A DNA stretch of 46,702 bases from Minisyncoccota bacterium (GTDB taxonomy: Bacteria; Patescibacteriota; Minisyncoccia; JAHIHE01; JAGLIN01): assembly GCA_028690055.1 (NCBI GenBank), contig JAQVBZ010000013.1, forward strand, positions 1-46,702. Reading direction: 5' to 3'. Below the pieces are notes generated by a model that saw only the letters and a program-made list of their open reading frames with translations, was not told the origin of the DNA and searched no databases. This document shows, piece after piece, positions 30,515-40,800 of this stretch (position 1 is the stretch's first letter; each line of letters starts with the position of its first letter). The position numbers and the translations under genes were made by a program.

Positions 30515-30892
30515 ATGAAGTCAATCTGGAAATATCTCGGGTTAATATCCGTGTACGCTTTGATTTTCATACCGCCTGTCATCCGTGAGCCGGAAAGTGG
30601 CGCTAGATTTAATGCAGTTTTTGTCGCGGTTTTTCTGTTTCTTGTTCTTCTGACAATCTTTAGTGGTTCTTTTTTCTATAAAAAAATCTTATCGGCGTTG
30701 GGAATTCGCGTTTTATCATCCGGCGGGGATATTATCAAGACGGATTTTGGACATAATCTTAAGAACGTTTTTGCTAGAAATTTGATAAATATTACAGGCG
30801 ATGCTTTTTTTAATCTGGTTTTTATCTTGTTTCTTATATTCTTTGCCGTAAGCTCGGCCGCGGTCGCCAGTGATGCGGCAAGTTCGATATAA
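30515..30892 (+). CDS. Small membrane protein of unknown function
   Basis: This 125-aa protein has three hydrophobic segments: YLGLISVYALIFIPPVI, FNAVFVAVFLFLVLLTIF and FFNLVFILFLIFFAVSSAAV. No catalytic motif is seen. The C39 peptidase gene begins 17 nt after its stop, so the two are probably cotranscribed. Confidence 0.7.
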   Translation: MKSIWKYLGLISVYALIFIPPVIREPESGARFNAVFVAVFLFLVLLTIFSGSFFYKKILSALGIRVLSSGGDIIKTDFGHNLKNVFARNLINITGDAFFNLVFILFLIFFAVSSAAVASDAASSI

Positions 30893-30909
30893 ATTAATGT
30901 ATATAAAAT

Positions 30910-31734
30910 ATGAATATTAAAGGAGATTACAAAATATTTTTGATTTTTCTTGCTATAGTTGTTGCGGGAATATATTTTTTTAGAGATGGCATAGGGGGTT
31001 TATCCTATCGTACGGAGGAGACGGAAAAAGAAGACATTACTTTTGACACTGCTCAGGATATTACGGATGAAAGCGAAGAAGAGGAGACCCCGGAAGAAGA
31101 AACTGTTTCATTGCCGATTGAGGAATCGGCGGAAGAGATGTCCTTGCCACCCACAGCAACGATTGTGAACGTACCTTTCACTTCGCAGGCGCCTTTCGGG
31201 GACTGGGCGGATCCGAGGCAGCAGCACGGATGTGAGGAGGCATCACTTTTGATGGCGCATTATTGGATGCAGGCGAAAAAACTAACTAAAGAAACCGCTC
31301 TTTTGGAGATTTTTGCGATGTCGGAATATGAGGAGGCTAATTATGGTGGTGCGCACGATCTTTCTTTGGAGGATACTTTGAAATTCTATCGCGAGTATTA
31401 CGGTTACAAAAAATCTTTCACGAAATATGACATTAGCGCCCAAGATATCAAGCGAGAAATCGCGCAGGGCAATCCGGTTATCACGCCTATGGATGGAAGG
31501 AAGCTCGGGAACCCCCAGTATACGGCACCCGGTCCGGAGCTGCACGAGTTGATCGTGATCGGGTATGATGATGGCACGGGGGAATTCATTACCAACGACC
31601 CTGGCACCAGATTCGGCGAAGGCTATCGCTATGATTATGAAATATTTATGGATTCGATTCGCGATTATAAGACGGGGTTCGATGAGCCGATTGATACTGT
31701 GTTAAAGGCGATGTTGGTTATAGAAAAAGAATAG
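30910..31734 (+). CDS. Membrane-anchored C39-like cysteine peptidase
   Basis: This 274-aa protein has an N-terminal anchor (FLIFLAIVVAGIYFF), then an acidic linker (about residues 35-75, mostly Glu, Thr and Pro), then a C39_2 papain-like domain. VPFTSQAPFGDW precedes the catalytic QQHGCEEAS (Cys108). ELHELIVIGYD holds His212, and NDPGTRFGEG supplies the Asp/Asn. It probably acts outside the membrane. These domains are common in CPR surface proteins; the substrate is unknown. No ABC transporter is nearby, so bacteriocin processing is not indicated. Confidence 0.88.
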   Translation: MNIKGDYKIFLIFLAIVVAGIYFFRDGIGGLSYRTEETEKEDITFDTAQDITDESEEEETPEEETVSLPIEESAEEMSLPPTATIVNVPFTSQAPFGDWADPRQQHGCEEASLLMAHYWMQAKKLTKETALLEIFAMSEYEEANYGGAHDLSLEDTLKFYREYYGYKKSFTKYDISAQDIKREIAQGNPVITPMDGRKLGNPQYTAPGPELHELIVIGYDDGTGEFITNDPGTRFGEGYRYDYEIFMDSIRDYKTGFDEPIDTVLKAMLVIEKE

Positions 31735-31793
31735 AATGTTAGTTTATATTATTTGTGATATAATGAAAAACAATAATTACATAATAATAAATA

Positions 31794-32390
31794 ATGAAGA
31801 AATTAATCGTTGTTGGTGTCTTTTTTGTGGTGATAGCTATCGCCATACTTATAAATGGAGCTAAATTTGTCGAAGAAGACAATGAAAGTAGAAGCGAACA
31901 AGGACTGGAAGATATGAATGAGCTGGAAAAAATGGAAGATACGAAAAATGGGCAGGATACGCAGGAAGTCACTGACAAGCAGGATATAAAATATCGGACG
32001 GTTGATATCTATTATTATGATCTTCAAAAAGATAATTGTAATATCTATAAGGATGGACTAGTTGCCCTAAAGAGAGAAGTGCCGGATTCGGATGATGTTG
32101 TAGATGTGATAAAAAGCACGATTAATCTTTGGTTGGAAGGAGAAATAACCGAGGACGAAACTTCCGGTGAGCTTAGTGCTGAACTTTCTGCTGATGATGG
32201 AGTAAAATTAACCGATGCTTCTCTCGATGAGGGTGGGGTTCTGATTTTGACTTTTAGCGATCCTGATTATAAGACAAATGGTGGCTCTTGCCACGTGGGT
32301 GTCATAGCGGCGGAAATCGATGCTATAGTAAAACAGTTTGCCGAAGTCAAAACGCTTAATATTTTTCCAAAAGACATATTCGACGCCTAG
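31794..32390 (+). CDS. GerMN domain exported protein
   Basis: This 198-aa protein has an N-terminal anchor (LIVVGVFFVVIAIAILI), an acidic charged linker, and a GerMN domain. The domain runs RTVDIYYYDLQKDNCNIYKD through LTDASLDEGGVLILTFSDP to GGSCHVGVIAAEIDAIVKQF. In sporulation proteins GerMN is a periplasmic ligand-binding or cell-envelope domain; here a surface envelope role is likely. The same domain recurs in the protein at 35664, with the InlB-repeat protein between the two. Confidence 0.85.
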   Translation: MKKLIVVGVFFVVIAIAILINGAKFVEEDNESRSEQGLEDMNELEKMEDTKNGQDTQEVTDKQDIKYRTVDIYYYDLQKDNCNIYKDGLVALKREVPDSDDVVDVIKSTINLWLEGEITEDETSGELSAELSADDGVKLTDASLDEGGVLILTFSDPDYKTNGGSCHVGVIAAEIDAIVKQFAEVKTLNIFPKDIFDA

Positions 32391-32612
32391 GTGCGTGCGA
32401 GTTGTGGTTTTTAATGATTAGATAAGTATGAAATATACTTATCTTTTTGGTTTAATGATTTTGTGCTATAATCTTTGTAATCGGCAATAACTGTAAAACA
32501 GATTCTAATAAAACGGTATTTTTTGGAGATAAAAATGTGACGATGGGGAGCTAAAGATGTAAAACCGATTGTTTAAAATTTATATTTTAAATAGTCCTTA
32601 TAATTGAAACAA

Positions 32613-35093
32613 ATGAAAATCTTAAAGCATCTGCTGTTTCTTGTTCTTATTTCATTTTCTTTTTGTGTCTCTGCCGGTCCTTGTATGGCGGCAACTTTAA
32701 ACTGGAAGGGGTATACTTGGACTTTGGCTAACGGTGACGCATGGGATGCCGAATTAAATACTTATTCAAGTTCTAATGTTGTCGGTCCGGATGCTAACGG
32801 CTATATCACTCTTAAATTAACTAATCCATCAGGAGAAGATCCTATCGGAGCGGATATGTATTGTGAGCAGGATAGGTTCGGTTATGGGACTTACACTACT
32901 GTCATCGGGTCAAGATTGGATAATCTTGACAAAAACATCGTTTTTAGCGGGATGACAGTGAGGCGTGATAAAGATCCTTGGTTTGAGTTTGACGGAAGCG
33001 AGGCATCTCGATGGGATTATTGGGATTCCGATGTAGAGATAAGCCATGAGCTTTGGTTTGGTGATGATTATGATGTGGACTGGCATGGAGATTCGATGAG
33101 TATCGCTTCGGATTCGGTTCAGACTCACCGTATGGTATGGGAACCGGGCAAGGTGACCTTTGATTCTTTTTTGGGAACAGGTATCGGCGGTACCAATTAT
33201 TTCCATACGGTCATAACACGGGATGTACCTGAACCGACTGATGACGAATATGTCGAGTTTATGATGTGGGTTTATGCTGACGGATATCCAAACTCCGGTG
33301 ATTGGGACGTACCTGCCACTAGTGTAGTGGTGCGAGATTTCACATTCGTATCTTATTATGCGCATGCTCTGAATGTCACGAATGGTACTGGCGATGGTAC
33401 TTACGAATCGGGTGATAGTATCACCATCACCGCTGACGCTCCATCTTCGGGACAAGTATTCGATAAATGGACAGGGGATACTTCCTATCTTGCCAGTACA
33501 ACTTCGGCTACCACCACGGTTACTATGCCCGCCCAAGCAGTCGCCATTACCGCTACTTATAAGACGGCTCCCGTTACTACTTACGCCTTGACCGTCAATA
33601 GCGGTACCGGGGACGGTTATTACACTTCGGGGGCAGGTATCTCTATCGCCGCTGATGCGCCCGTAAATGGTAAGGTCTTCGACCGATGGACGGGAGATAC
33701 TACATATCTCTCCGGTATCTACACCGCGACTGCAACCGTGACGATGCCCGCTCAAAGTATTGCTCTTACGGCTACTTATAAAGATGCAACTATTGCCACT
33801 TACGCCTTGACTGTCACGAGCGGTACCGGAGACGGTTCGTACGCTTCGGGAACTAGTGTTACTATCACTGCCGACGCTCCCGTCTCGGGGCAGGTCTTTG
33901 ATAGATGGACGGGGGACACGGCTTATCTTTCAAGTATTTATACTTCGACCGCTAATGTAACGGTGCCGTCACAGGCTATTGTCCTTATCGCTACCTACAA
34001 GACGGCAACCTCTATAACTTACACTTTGACTGTCACGAGCGGTACCGGGGATGGAACTTATGCTACAGGAACGAGCGTCACTATCACTGCCGACGATCCC
34101 GCCTCGGGACAGGTATTTGATAGATGGACGGGGAGCACTCCTTATGTATCCGATACTACTTTATCCACAACTACAGTCACTATGCCTGCGCAGGATATTA
34201 CTCTTGTCGCTGTCTATGAAATCAGTTCCTCGGTTTCTTATGAAGATGATACCCTACTTCGGACTAAGGGGTCTACCGAGATATTTATAATTGTGGACGG
34301 CAAGAAAAAATTGATACCGAATCTTGATGAATTCGAAAGTTTGGGATATGAGTGGATTGATGTACTTATAGTTACTCCGGAAACGCTCGATGCCATTCCT
34401 GATTATACGGGAGAAAACGTTACACTCGGTAATTATAATAATGGTACCCTTATCCAGACTGCCGATTCTTTCAAAGTATACGTAATAATCGATGGCAAGA
34501 AGAAATGGATACCGACTCCTGAAGTATTCGAACAGTTGGGGTATAAATGGACTAGTATCGTACAATTATCTCGAGGTGTTCTTGATTCTATTTCTGACTA
34601 CGAAGATAATCTCATTCGGAGCATTGGAGACTATAAAGTGTATCTGGTGGTGAGCGGAGTAAAAAGACATATCCCGAATCCGGACATTTTCTTGAATTAT
34701 GGTTTCAAATGGGAGGAAGTAAAAGATGTACCGCAGGAGACTATAGATAAATACCGCAATACTTATCTTATCAAGGCTTCAAAGACTGAGGGTGTCTACT
34801 ATTTGTCTCCGCAAGAAATCAAAAAGCTTATTCCTACTACGGAGATTTTCAATTCTTACAATGACAAAACTTCTGATGTTCAGATTATCTCTCAAGTAGA
34901 AATGAATTACTATCCTCTCTCCAACCTTATAAAATTGAGTGGCACTAATGACATCTATCTTGTAGAGGGCACTGTAAAAAGAAAGATTCCTACTGCTGCT
35001 ATTTTCGACAAGTATAGGTTCAACTGGAATTATGTGCTTATTGTCAATCAAACGGAATTCAATTTTTATCAAACCGGGGCAGATCTGAAATAG
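32613..35093 (+). CDS. Secreted lectin/glucanase-like protein with InlB-type and C-terminal repeats
   Basis: This 826-aa protein has a signal peptide (about residues 1-26). Next comes a GH16/concanavalin-like domain (~27-247; FGYGTYTT and HRMVWEPGKVTFDSF are family blocks) that lacks the usual EIDIE catalytic motif. Four InlB-B-type repeats of exactly 73 residues follow (~250-536). Five C-terminal units of ~50 residues have an IIVDGKKKLIP-type core, the fourth and fifth diverged. The latter fold as small modules seen in many CPR surface proteins. It is probably secreted and surface-bound, serving attachment or carbohydrate binding. An upstream TTG at 32604 is possible, but ATG 32613 fits the signal peptide. 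Confidence 0.85.
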   Translation: MKILKHLLFLVLISFSFCVSAGPCMAATLNWKGYTWTLANGDAWDAELNTYSSSNVVGPDANGYITLKLTNPSGEDPIGADMYCEQDRFGYGTYTTVIGSRLDNLDKNIVFSGMTVRRDKDPWFEFDGSEASRWDYWDSDVEISHELWFGDDYDVDWHGDSMSIASDSVQTHRMVWEPGKVTFDSFLGTGIGGTNYFHTVITRDVPEPTDDEYVEFMMWVYADGYPNSGDWDVPATSVVVRDFTFVSYYAHALNVTNGTGDGTYESGDSITITADAPSSGQVFDKWTGDTSYLASTTSATTTVTMPAQAVAITATYKTAPVTTYALTVNSGTGDGYYTSGAGISIAADAPVNGKVFDRWTGDTTYLSGIYTATATVTMPAQSIALTATYKDATIATYALTVTSGTGDGSYASGTSVTITADAPVSGQVFDRWTGDTAYLSSIYTSTANVTVPSQAIVLIATYKTATSITYTLTVTSGTGDGTYATGTSVTITADDPASGQVFDRWTGSTPYVSDTTLSTTTVTMPAQDITLVAVYEISSSVSYEDDTLLRTKGSTEIFIIVDGKKKLIPNLDEFESLGYEWIDVLIVTPETLDAIPDYTGENVTLGNYNNGTLIQTADSFKVYVIIDGKKKWIPTPEVFEQLGYKWTSIVQLSRGVLDSISDYEDNLIRSIGDYKVYLVVSGVKRHIPNPDIFLNYGFKWEEVKDVPQETIDKYRNTYLIKASKTEGVYYLSPQEIKKLIPTTEIFNSYNDKTSDVQIISQVEMNYYPLSNLIKLSGTNDIYLVEGTVKRKIPTAAIFDKYRFNWNYVLIVNQTEFNFYQTGADLK
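33382..34257 (+). repeat. Tandem repeat of four 219-bp units
   Basis: Units begin at 33382, 33601, 33820 and 34039, marked by variants of GCGGTACCGGGGATGG. The period is exactly 219 bp (73 codons), encoding the InlB-type domains. The last three units are closest. The right limit is approximate. Confidence 0.9.
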
Positions 35094-35190
35094 GAGAGAC
35101 TTTCAATCTTAGATAAAAGGATATTTGAATCGATAGTTTTTTGTTGAATGACAATATGGCAATTCCTCGTCATGTTTTTAATAAAAATAG

Positions 35191-35225
35191 CAGGGGGCGC
35201 GGATTGGTTCCGCCTCTGTTTTTTA
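35191..35225 (+). terminator. Intrinsic terminator of the InlB-repeat gene
   Basis: A GCGGA/TCCGC stem around TTGGT, with partial pairing outside (CAGG with CCTCTG), precedes a T run. Confidence 0.65.
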
Positions 35226-35345
35226 TCACAAGCAAAAAAACCACCGGTTCTGCCGGTGTGTGTATTTAGAGCGATAGTTCTCTCATAAGGATAACACTAT
35301 GATCATCCGATCATCATTTCCTTACATCAGTATAATCCCGAGACT

Positions 35346-35454
35346 GTGTCATCCTGAACTTGTTTCAGTATCTTCTTTATATTACACATAAGCAGTATAT
35401 CGTACAGCATTAACGATATATAACGAAGATTCCGGATCAAGTCCGGAATGACAG
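35346..35454. repeat. Dispersed GTCATCCTGAA...GGAATGAC element, copy 5
   Basis: It begins GTGTCATCCTGAACTTG and ends CCGGATCAAGTCCGGAATGA, with terminal inverted repeats best preserved in this copy. Confidence 0.75.
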
Positions 35455-35663
35455 ACAGAGAAAGCAATGTGCCATGAACAACAAATACGAAATTACCATT
35501 ACCCTCTGGCGTTTTAGCCGGGGTATGATCATTATTGGTAGAATTATTCATCAGCATAGATATGATTTTCTTTGAGGGCGGAAAAAGACAAGGCAAAACG
35601 ATTTTTTGTTCTGGCGTATTTTGTGCTATAATTTAGCCATATGATAATTATTAAGCTAAAGCG

Positions 35664-36641
35664 ATGAAAAAAAGCGATAAAGTTCTAATTCTTTCATTGA
35701 TTTTTCTCGCAATCATAGGAGTTATAATCTGGCATTATTGGGACAAGGTGGATGACGGAGGGGATGACGGCGATACTCCCCAGGTCGCAGTGGTCAATAA
35801 CTTCGACGAATGCGCATCTGCCGGATACGTAATCGGAGAGTCTTATCCTAGACAGTGCTGGACTCCTGATGGGAGGACTTTTGTGGAGGATATTGGCAAT
35901 GAACTCGAAAAGACAGACCTAATACGCATTTCTACACCGAGGCCCAACACTACGATCCAGAGTCCGGTAAAAATCACAGGCGAAGCGCGCGGCTATTGGT
36001 TTTTCGAGGCGTCTTTTCCTATCAAAATCTATGATGCCGACGGCAAGGAATTGGGAATGGCGATTGCCGAAGCTAAGTCGGAATGGATGACGGAGGGGTT
36101 TGTGCCGTTCGAAGCGATGCTGGCATTCGATTTGCCAACAACAGCGAAGGGAACTTTGGTATTGCAAAAAGACAATCCTTCCGGACTTCCGGAAAATGAA
36201 GATAAGCTGGTCGTGCCGGTAGTCTTCGGTGCGGGAGAAAATTCCCAGGCAGTCTCTCTTTATTATTACAATCCGGACAAAGACCAAGATGCGAGCGGGA
36301 ACGTCCAGTGTTCAAAGCAAGGGCTTGTCCCGGTGAGCAGGAATATCACTTCCGGCGACAATGCGATTCGGGATACCATCAAACTTCTGCTTGAGGGGGG
36401 ATTGACGGCGGAAGAGAAGAACGGGGGCGTAACGACTGAGTATCCTATCGCTGGTCTTTCGCTCAAAGATGCCAATTTGCGAGATGGAACTCTGACACTG
36501 ACTTTCGATGACAGTGAGGGTAGGACAGTCGGCGGAGCCTGTCGTGTCGGTGTACTCTGGTCGCAGATTGAATCTACGGCCAAGCAATTCCCGGAGGTAA
36601 AAGAGGTAAAGTTTATGCCGGAGGAATTGTTCCAGCCGTAA
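35664..36641 (+). CDS. Gmad2 and GerMN domain exported protein
   Basis: This 325-aa protein has an N-terminal membrane anchor (ILSLIFLAIIGVIIW), then a short Cys-containing segment (ECASAGYVIGESYPRQCW). A Gmad2 Ig-like domain follows (~88-195; STPRPNTTIQSPVKITGEAR is the signature). The C-terminal GerMN domain (~205-322) runs VSLYYYNPDKDQ through LSLKDANLRDGTLTLTFDDS to GGACRVGVLWSQI. The pair is common in CPR and Firmicutes envelope proteins. It probably acts at the cell surface in envelope assembly; details are unknown. Confidence 0.88.
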   Translation: MKKSDKVLILSLIFLAIIGVIIWHYWDKVDDGGDDGDTPQVAVVNNFDECASAGYVIGESYPRQCWTPDGRTFVEDIGNELEKTDLIRISTPRPNTTIQSPVKITGEARGYWFFEASFPIKIYDADGKELGMAIAEAKSEWMTEGFVPFEAMLAFDLPTTAKGTLVLQKDNPSGLPENEDKLVVPVVFGAGENSQAVSLYYYNPDKDQDASGNVQCSKQGLVPVSRNITSGDNAIRDTIKLLLEGGLTAEEKNGGVTTEYPIAGLSLKDANLRDGTLTLTFDDSEGRTVGGACRVGVLWSQIESTAKQFPEVKEVKFMPEELFQP

Positions 36642-36654
36642 AATGAAACAGGTA

Positions 36655-36682
36655 GAGGCGGAGGCATTGCTTCGTCTCTTTT
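36655..36682 (+). terminator. Intrinsic terminator of the Gmad2-GerMN gene
   Basis: GAGGCGGAGGC (36655-36665) pairs with GCTTCGTCTC (36669-36678) through several wobble pairs, followed by TTTT. Confidence 0.65.
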
Positions 36683-36923
36683 GATATATTGAAAATATTT
36701 ATAACATCTTGAAAGATTGCGAAGATGGGGTGCTACTATCGTTTTGACGGAATGCCAAGTAATTTTATAGTTCTCCTTCATACCATTTCGCTACGCCGTA
36801 TTCTTTGGCTAAGTGGAGAACCTCTCCCTGTCGCCGCGATTACGCTATGACGTGGCAATGTCGATGGGAGAGAAGATTTTTGCTCACGATATGATTAATT
36901 TTAATAATCTAAAATCATAAGAT

Positions 36924-37499
36924 ATGATAGAATTTGAAATGACCATTCCCAATGTTGAAATTGATGATGCCCGACGGCGTTTGCGGGAATGCGGCGCGGT
37001 TTTGCAGAAAGATTCGTATATCCAGAAACATATCGTATTTAATCTTCCTGAAGAGAGAAAAATAGAAGGCGCTTGGATGCGAGTGCGCGAAGAGAGCGAT
37101 AGGATTACAATGAGCATGAAGATTATCGACGGGAAAAACATTTCTGATCAGCAAGAATATTTTTTTATTGCCGAGAATACGGAAGATGCCTGCAAATTTC
37201 TGACACTCTTGGGCGGAACAGAAAAGGCGAGACAAGAAAAACGCCGGGAGATATGGATGCTGGGACAGTGTGAAATAACAATCGATGAATGGCCATTTCT
37301 TGAGCCGTTCCTTGAAGTGGAGGGAAAAAATGAAGAGATGGTAAGGGAAACAGTAAGTCTTCTGGGGTACGAATACGATAAATGCCGGGTGTGCGCGGTG
37401 GACGTGCTCTATAGTGAGAAATACGGAATTTCTGAGGATATTGTCGACAATCACACGTCGCGGATTCTTTTTGATATGGAGAATCCGTTTTTGAGGTGA
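36924..37499 (+). CDS. CYTH domain protein
   Basis: This 191-aa protein is a CYTH-type triphosphate tunnel enzyme. It begins IEFEMTIPN, where ExE is the first acidic pair of the tunnel. WMRVREESDRITMSMKI gives the basic residues that hold the triphosphate, and EITIDEWPFLEPFLEVEG is the typical C-terminal acidic block. Such enzymes are adenylate cyclases, thiamine triphosphatases or inorganic triphosphatases. The substrate cannot be told from sequence; the length fits the class IV cyclase-like group. Confidence 0.88.
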   Translation: MIEFEMTIPNVEIDDARRRLRECGAVLQKDSYIQKHIVFNLPEERKIEGAWMRVREESDRITMSMKIIDGKNISDQQEYFFIAENTEDACKFLTLLGGTEKARQEKRREIWMLGQCEITIDEWPFLEPFLEVEGKNEEMVRETVSLLGYEYDKCRVCAVDVLYSEKYGISEDIVDNHTSRILFDMENPFLR

Positions 37500-37641
37500 T
37501 AACTTGCGATTCTCTTACTAATTCTTTCTCAGGTCATTTCTGCATTTTTACTAGAAACGATAATATATTTTTTGGGATTGAATAGGTAGTGTCGATACTC
37601 GCATTGGCTAAGGCTTGTTATTTTTATTTTTTTAGTTTATT

Positions 37642-37710
37642 GTATAAGCAGAAACTATCATTAATGGAAATATGTATCAGTCTGGAACCAATCTAGCATT
37701 CTGCTTATAC
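37642..37710. repeat. 12-bp inverted repeat with 45-nt loop
   Basis: GTATAAGCAGAA (37642-37653) and TTCTGCTTATAC (37699-37710) are perfect partners. Confidence 0.7.
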
Positions 37711-37723
37711 TGTTTTCTCTGGA

Positions 37724-37756
37724 AACTCTGCTAATCATAACGGCAGGGTTTTTTAA
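37724..37756 (+). terminator. Intrinsic terminator upstream of the 1428-aa gene
   Basis: AACTCTGC (37724-37731) pairs with GCAGGGTT (37743-37750) with one wobble, followed by a T run. Confidence 0.75.
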
Positions 37757-37811
37757 AATCTAAACTTTTAAAGATATAGAAGGAGGGGTTTAATTACCTA
37801 AAAGAACGGTT

Positions 37812-40800
37812 ATGAAAAAAGGATTATCTTTGTTAGCTGTTTTATTGCTAACGGTTTTTGGGATAGGATTTTTGATTTTTAATGCATATCAAAAAGTAAG
37901 TGCTGAAGAAGTGGTGCTTGGTGTTTGTGGTGACGGTCTGGATAACGATGGTGACGGACTTGTCGATGCCAGTGATTTCGGTTGTCATACCGATTGGGAT
38001 GTAAATAACACTATTTCGTACGACCCTTTGGGAAACAGTGAAAAAGAAATCCAGAAAGTAAGCGTAGCGTGGGACAGTGCCGAAAGCGATGGTGACTCCT
38101 GCCACTCTTTTGTCAGCGCAGATGGACACTATGTGACCTTTGCCTCTTCTGCAACTAATCTGGTACCAATCTATTCTTCCTATTTCATTGATAATGGCGT
38201 GGTTGATATCTTTATATATGATCGCTTTACAAAAGAGATGAAGAAGGCAAGCGTTTCTTCCGGTAGGACTGGGGGCGATGGTTCCTCATATGAGCCTTCT
38301 GTCAGCGCAGATGGACGCTATGTAGTCTTTAAATCTTACGCCAGTAATTTAGTATCGGAAGATAATAACGACAATGCGGATATTTTTATACATGACTTCC
38401 AGACGGATGATACGAAGCGCATCAGCGTCGCGCCAGATGGTGCGGAGGCAGACGACAGATCTGAATATGCTTCGATCAGTTCTGATGGCAAGTATGTGAA
38501 ATTTTATTCTTATGCCACTAATCTGATTGTCGGAGGTACGGATCCTGGAGTCGGATTAAGGGTATATATTTATAACGTTGAAACGGGTACAATCTCGCTC
38601 GCTTCGACGGACATAGAAGATATGCAAAAAGAAATGCTGTCTTTTTCGGCATTCAGCGCGGATAAGCGGTTTACTGTTTTTTCTTCTCCTTTAAACAGTT
38701 TCGTACCAGGAGATACCAATGAAGTCGCCGATATCTTTGTGTATGATAATTTGGACGGAGCAACCGAGCGTGTCAGTGTCGCAACGGATGGAACACAAGC
38801 AGAGAAAGCTTCCAACTCTCCTTCTATCAGCGCTGACGGACGTTATGTCTTTTTCGAGTCTATGAGCGACAATCTAGTGTCGGGGGACAATAACGGCAAA
38901 GAAGATCTTTTTGTTTATGATCGTCAAACCAAAACTATCGCGCGTGTGAGTCAAGACATTTCGGCTCTGTTCAACCCCGGTATCATCAGCGCCAGCGGTG
39001 AATATATTACCTTTGCTACAGACTCTGGCGACCTGGTTCCTAATGATTCTAACGGAAAATATGATGTTTTTATAGTGAGAAATCCCTTATTTGAGGGTTC
39101 TTTATTTGAGCTACCGATTGAGAGCATACTCAAAATTCCGACTGACCTGAAGCAACAGAACGGATCTGACGGTGCGGAAGTGGAAGTCGGAAAAATTATA
39201 AATGAAGGCTTAGAATCTGCGGATTCGGTAATCTTGAGTGCCAGAGTTGCCAATGAAAAAGGCGGGGAGGTGTCTTTGGAGGTGCAGATAGAGAAGGTAA
39301 ATCCGATGGGAATGGAATCTGGCGGTAAAAGTGTGATGAGCGAGCCCGTAAACAGTGGCGAGATAGCTTCGATTAGCTATACTCCGGAACAAGGAGGGCT
39401 TTATCTCTGGAAAGCAAGAACCGTCAATGAGTTTGGGGATAAGAGTGATTGGGCGGAGTTCGGAGGTAATAGCACAATAGAGACAGACTTTATCTCTTCC
39501 AATTTTTCTTTCGTGCATTTGACGGATGTGCATCTGGGAAGTAATACCGCTATCGTTGCGACCGCCGCATCAAAAGATTGGTACGAGACGTGGTCTTATC
39601 CTCGTTTTACCGATGTGCTCTATGATATCGAGCAGCTCAGTCCTCGACCGGATTTCATCTTGATGAGTGGAGATTGCGTAGAATATAACAACGCGCGATG
39701 GCTCTGGGATTTTAAGTATATTATAGAAGACTTCAGTAAAAGGACCGGGATAGAAATATATTTAGTACCGGGAAATCATGACAGATACGACAGTGAGTCT
39801 TCCGGATTTTCATTGGGAGATGTAAACTTTTCGGGAGGAAACGATTATCTGGAAAAATTTTTGAGCGTATTGGATCTGCCTGAAAACGTAACTTCTTTTT
39901 TTGCGGACACCGAGATTATGCATCTTGCGACGAGTGGAGCACAAGGTTTTAATAAATTTAACTATTCTTTTGATTATGAGGGGGTGCAATTTATCGGGCT
40001 GGATTCGGGAGAGGATACCGGAATAGGAGACCCTGATCCGGAAGGTAGCGGACTGAGTGGTGACGTTCTAAATGAACTGGAATCATTGATTACGGAAACA
40101 CCGGACACTTCAAGAGTCATATTTATGCATCATCCCGTGTTTGCTGATCAAGAGGAACCTCTTTTTTATAATAAGCTTTTCTATAAGGAGCAAGAAAGAA
40201 CCGATACCGGCGAAATAGCTGAAGATGGGGCAATCGTAAATAATTGGAAGAGGTTCATCGGTGATTGTAACAGTGACAGTAATAACGTACAGCTTATCCT
40301 TTCTGGCCATACTCACAAAAGTTTAGTTTCTGATTCTCCCGATCATGATTTTGAATTATCGGATTGGGTGTCGGATAAGACTTATCCTCTGTACATACAG
40401 ACGCAGAGTACGAGCAAGGGTGATGATTCTGGTTATAGAGTGGTAGAAATAAAAAACGGAAAAGCGATTCCACGGGAATCTAAAACTGACATTACAAGAT
40501 ATGAGAAAATTTATTCTGATCTTGAAGCTGGCACGGGAATGGATTTAAGAACTTATGATGTTAGTAACGGTCAAGAAATCACGAATGAAAAAAACCAGGA
40601 TTCAACATCGTTCTTTGCTCCTGCTACTGATAAAATAATCATATATAAGACAACAGAAGAGTCTCAGTTTGAAGTCAAAAACAGCAACTTATCAGAAAAG
40701 AATTATGATTTGCAGCTACAGAAACGGGAAGAAGGTATTGATAATAGATATAATATGGCGCCAGTTTTCGGATATAAGATTATGAATTCGGTTTTATGCG

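Larger units (their letters stand above)
35094..35663. other. 570-bp spacer with terminator and dispersed element
   Basis: No gene is supported here. It holds a terminator (35191-35225), a CCACCGG...CCGGTG hairpin near 35240-35260, one dispersed element (35346-35454), and a TATAAT box near 35627 for the next gene. Confidence 0.6.
37500..37811. other. 312-bp spacer with inverted repeat and terminator
   Basis: No protein gene is supported. A 12-bp perfect inverted repeat (37642-37710) and a strong terminator (37724-37756) lie here with no coding sequence feeding the terminator nearby, compatible with a small RNA. Confidence 0.5.
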
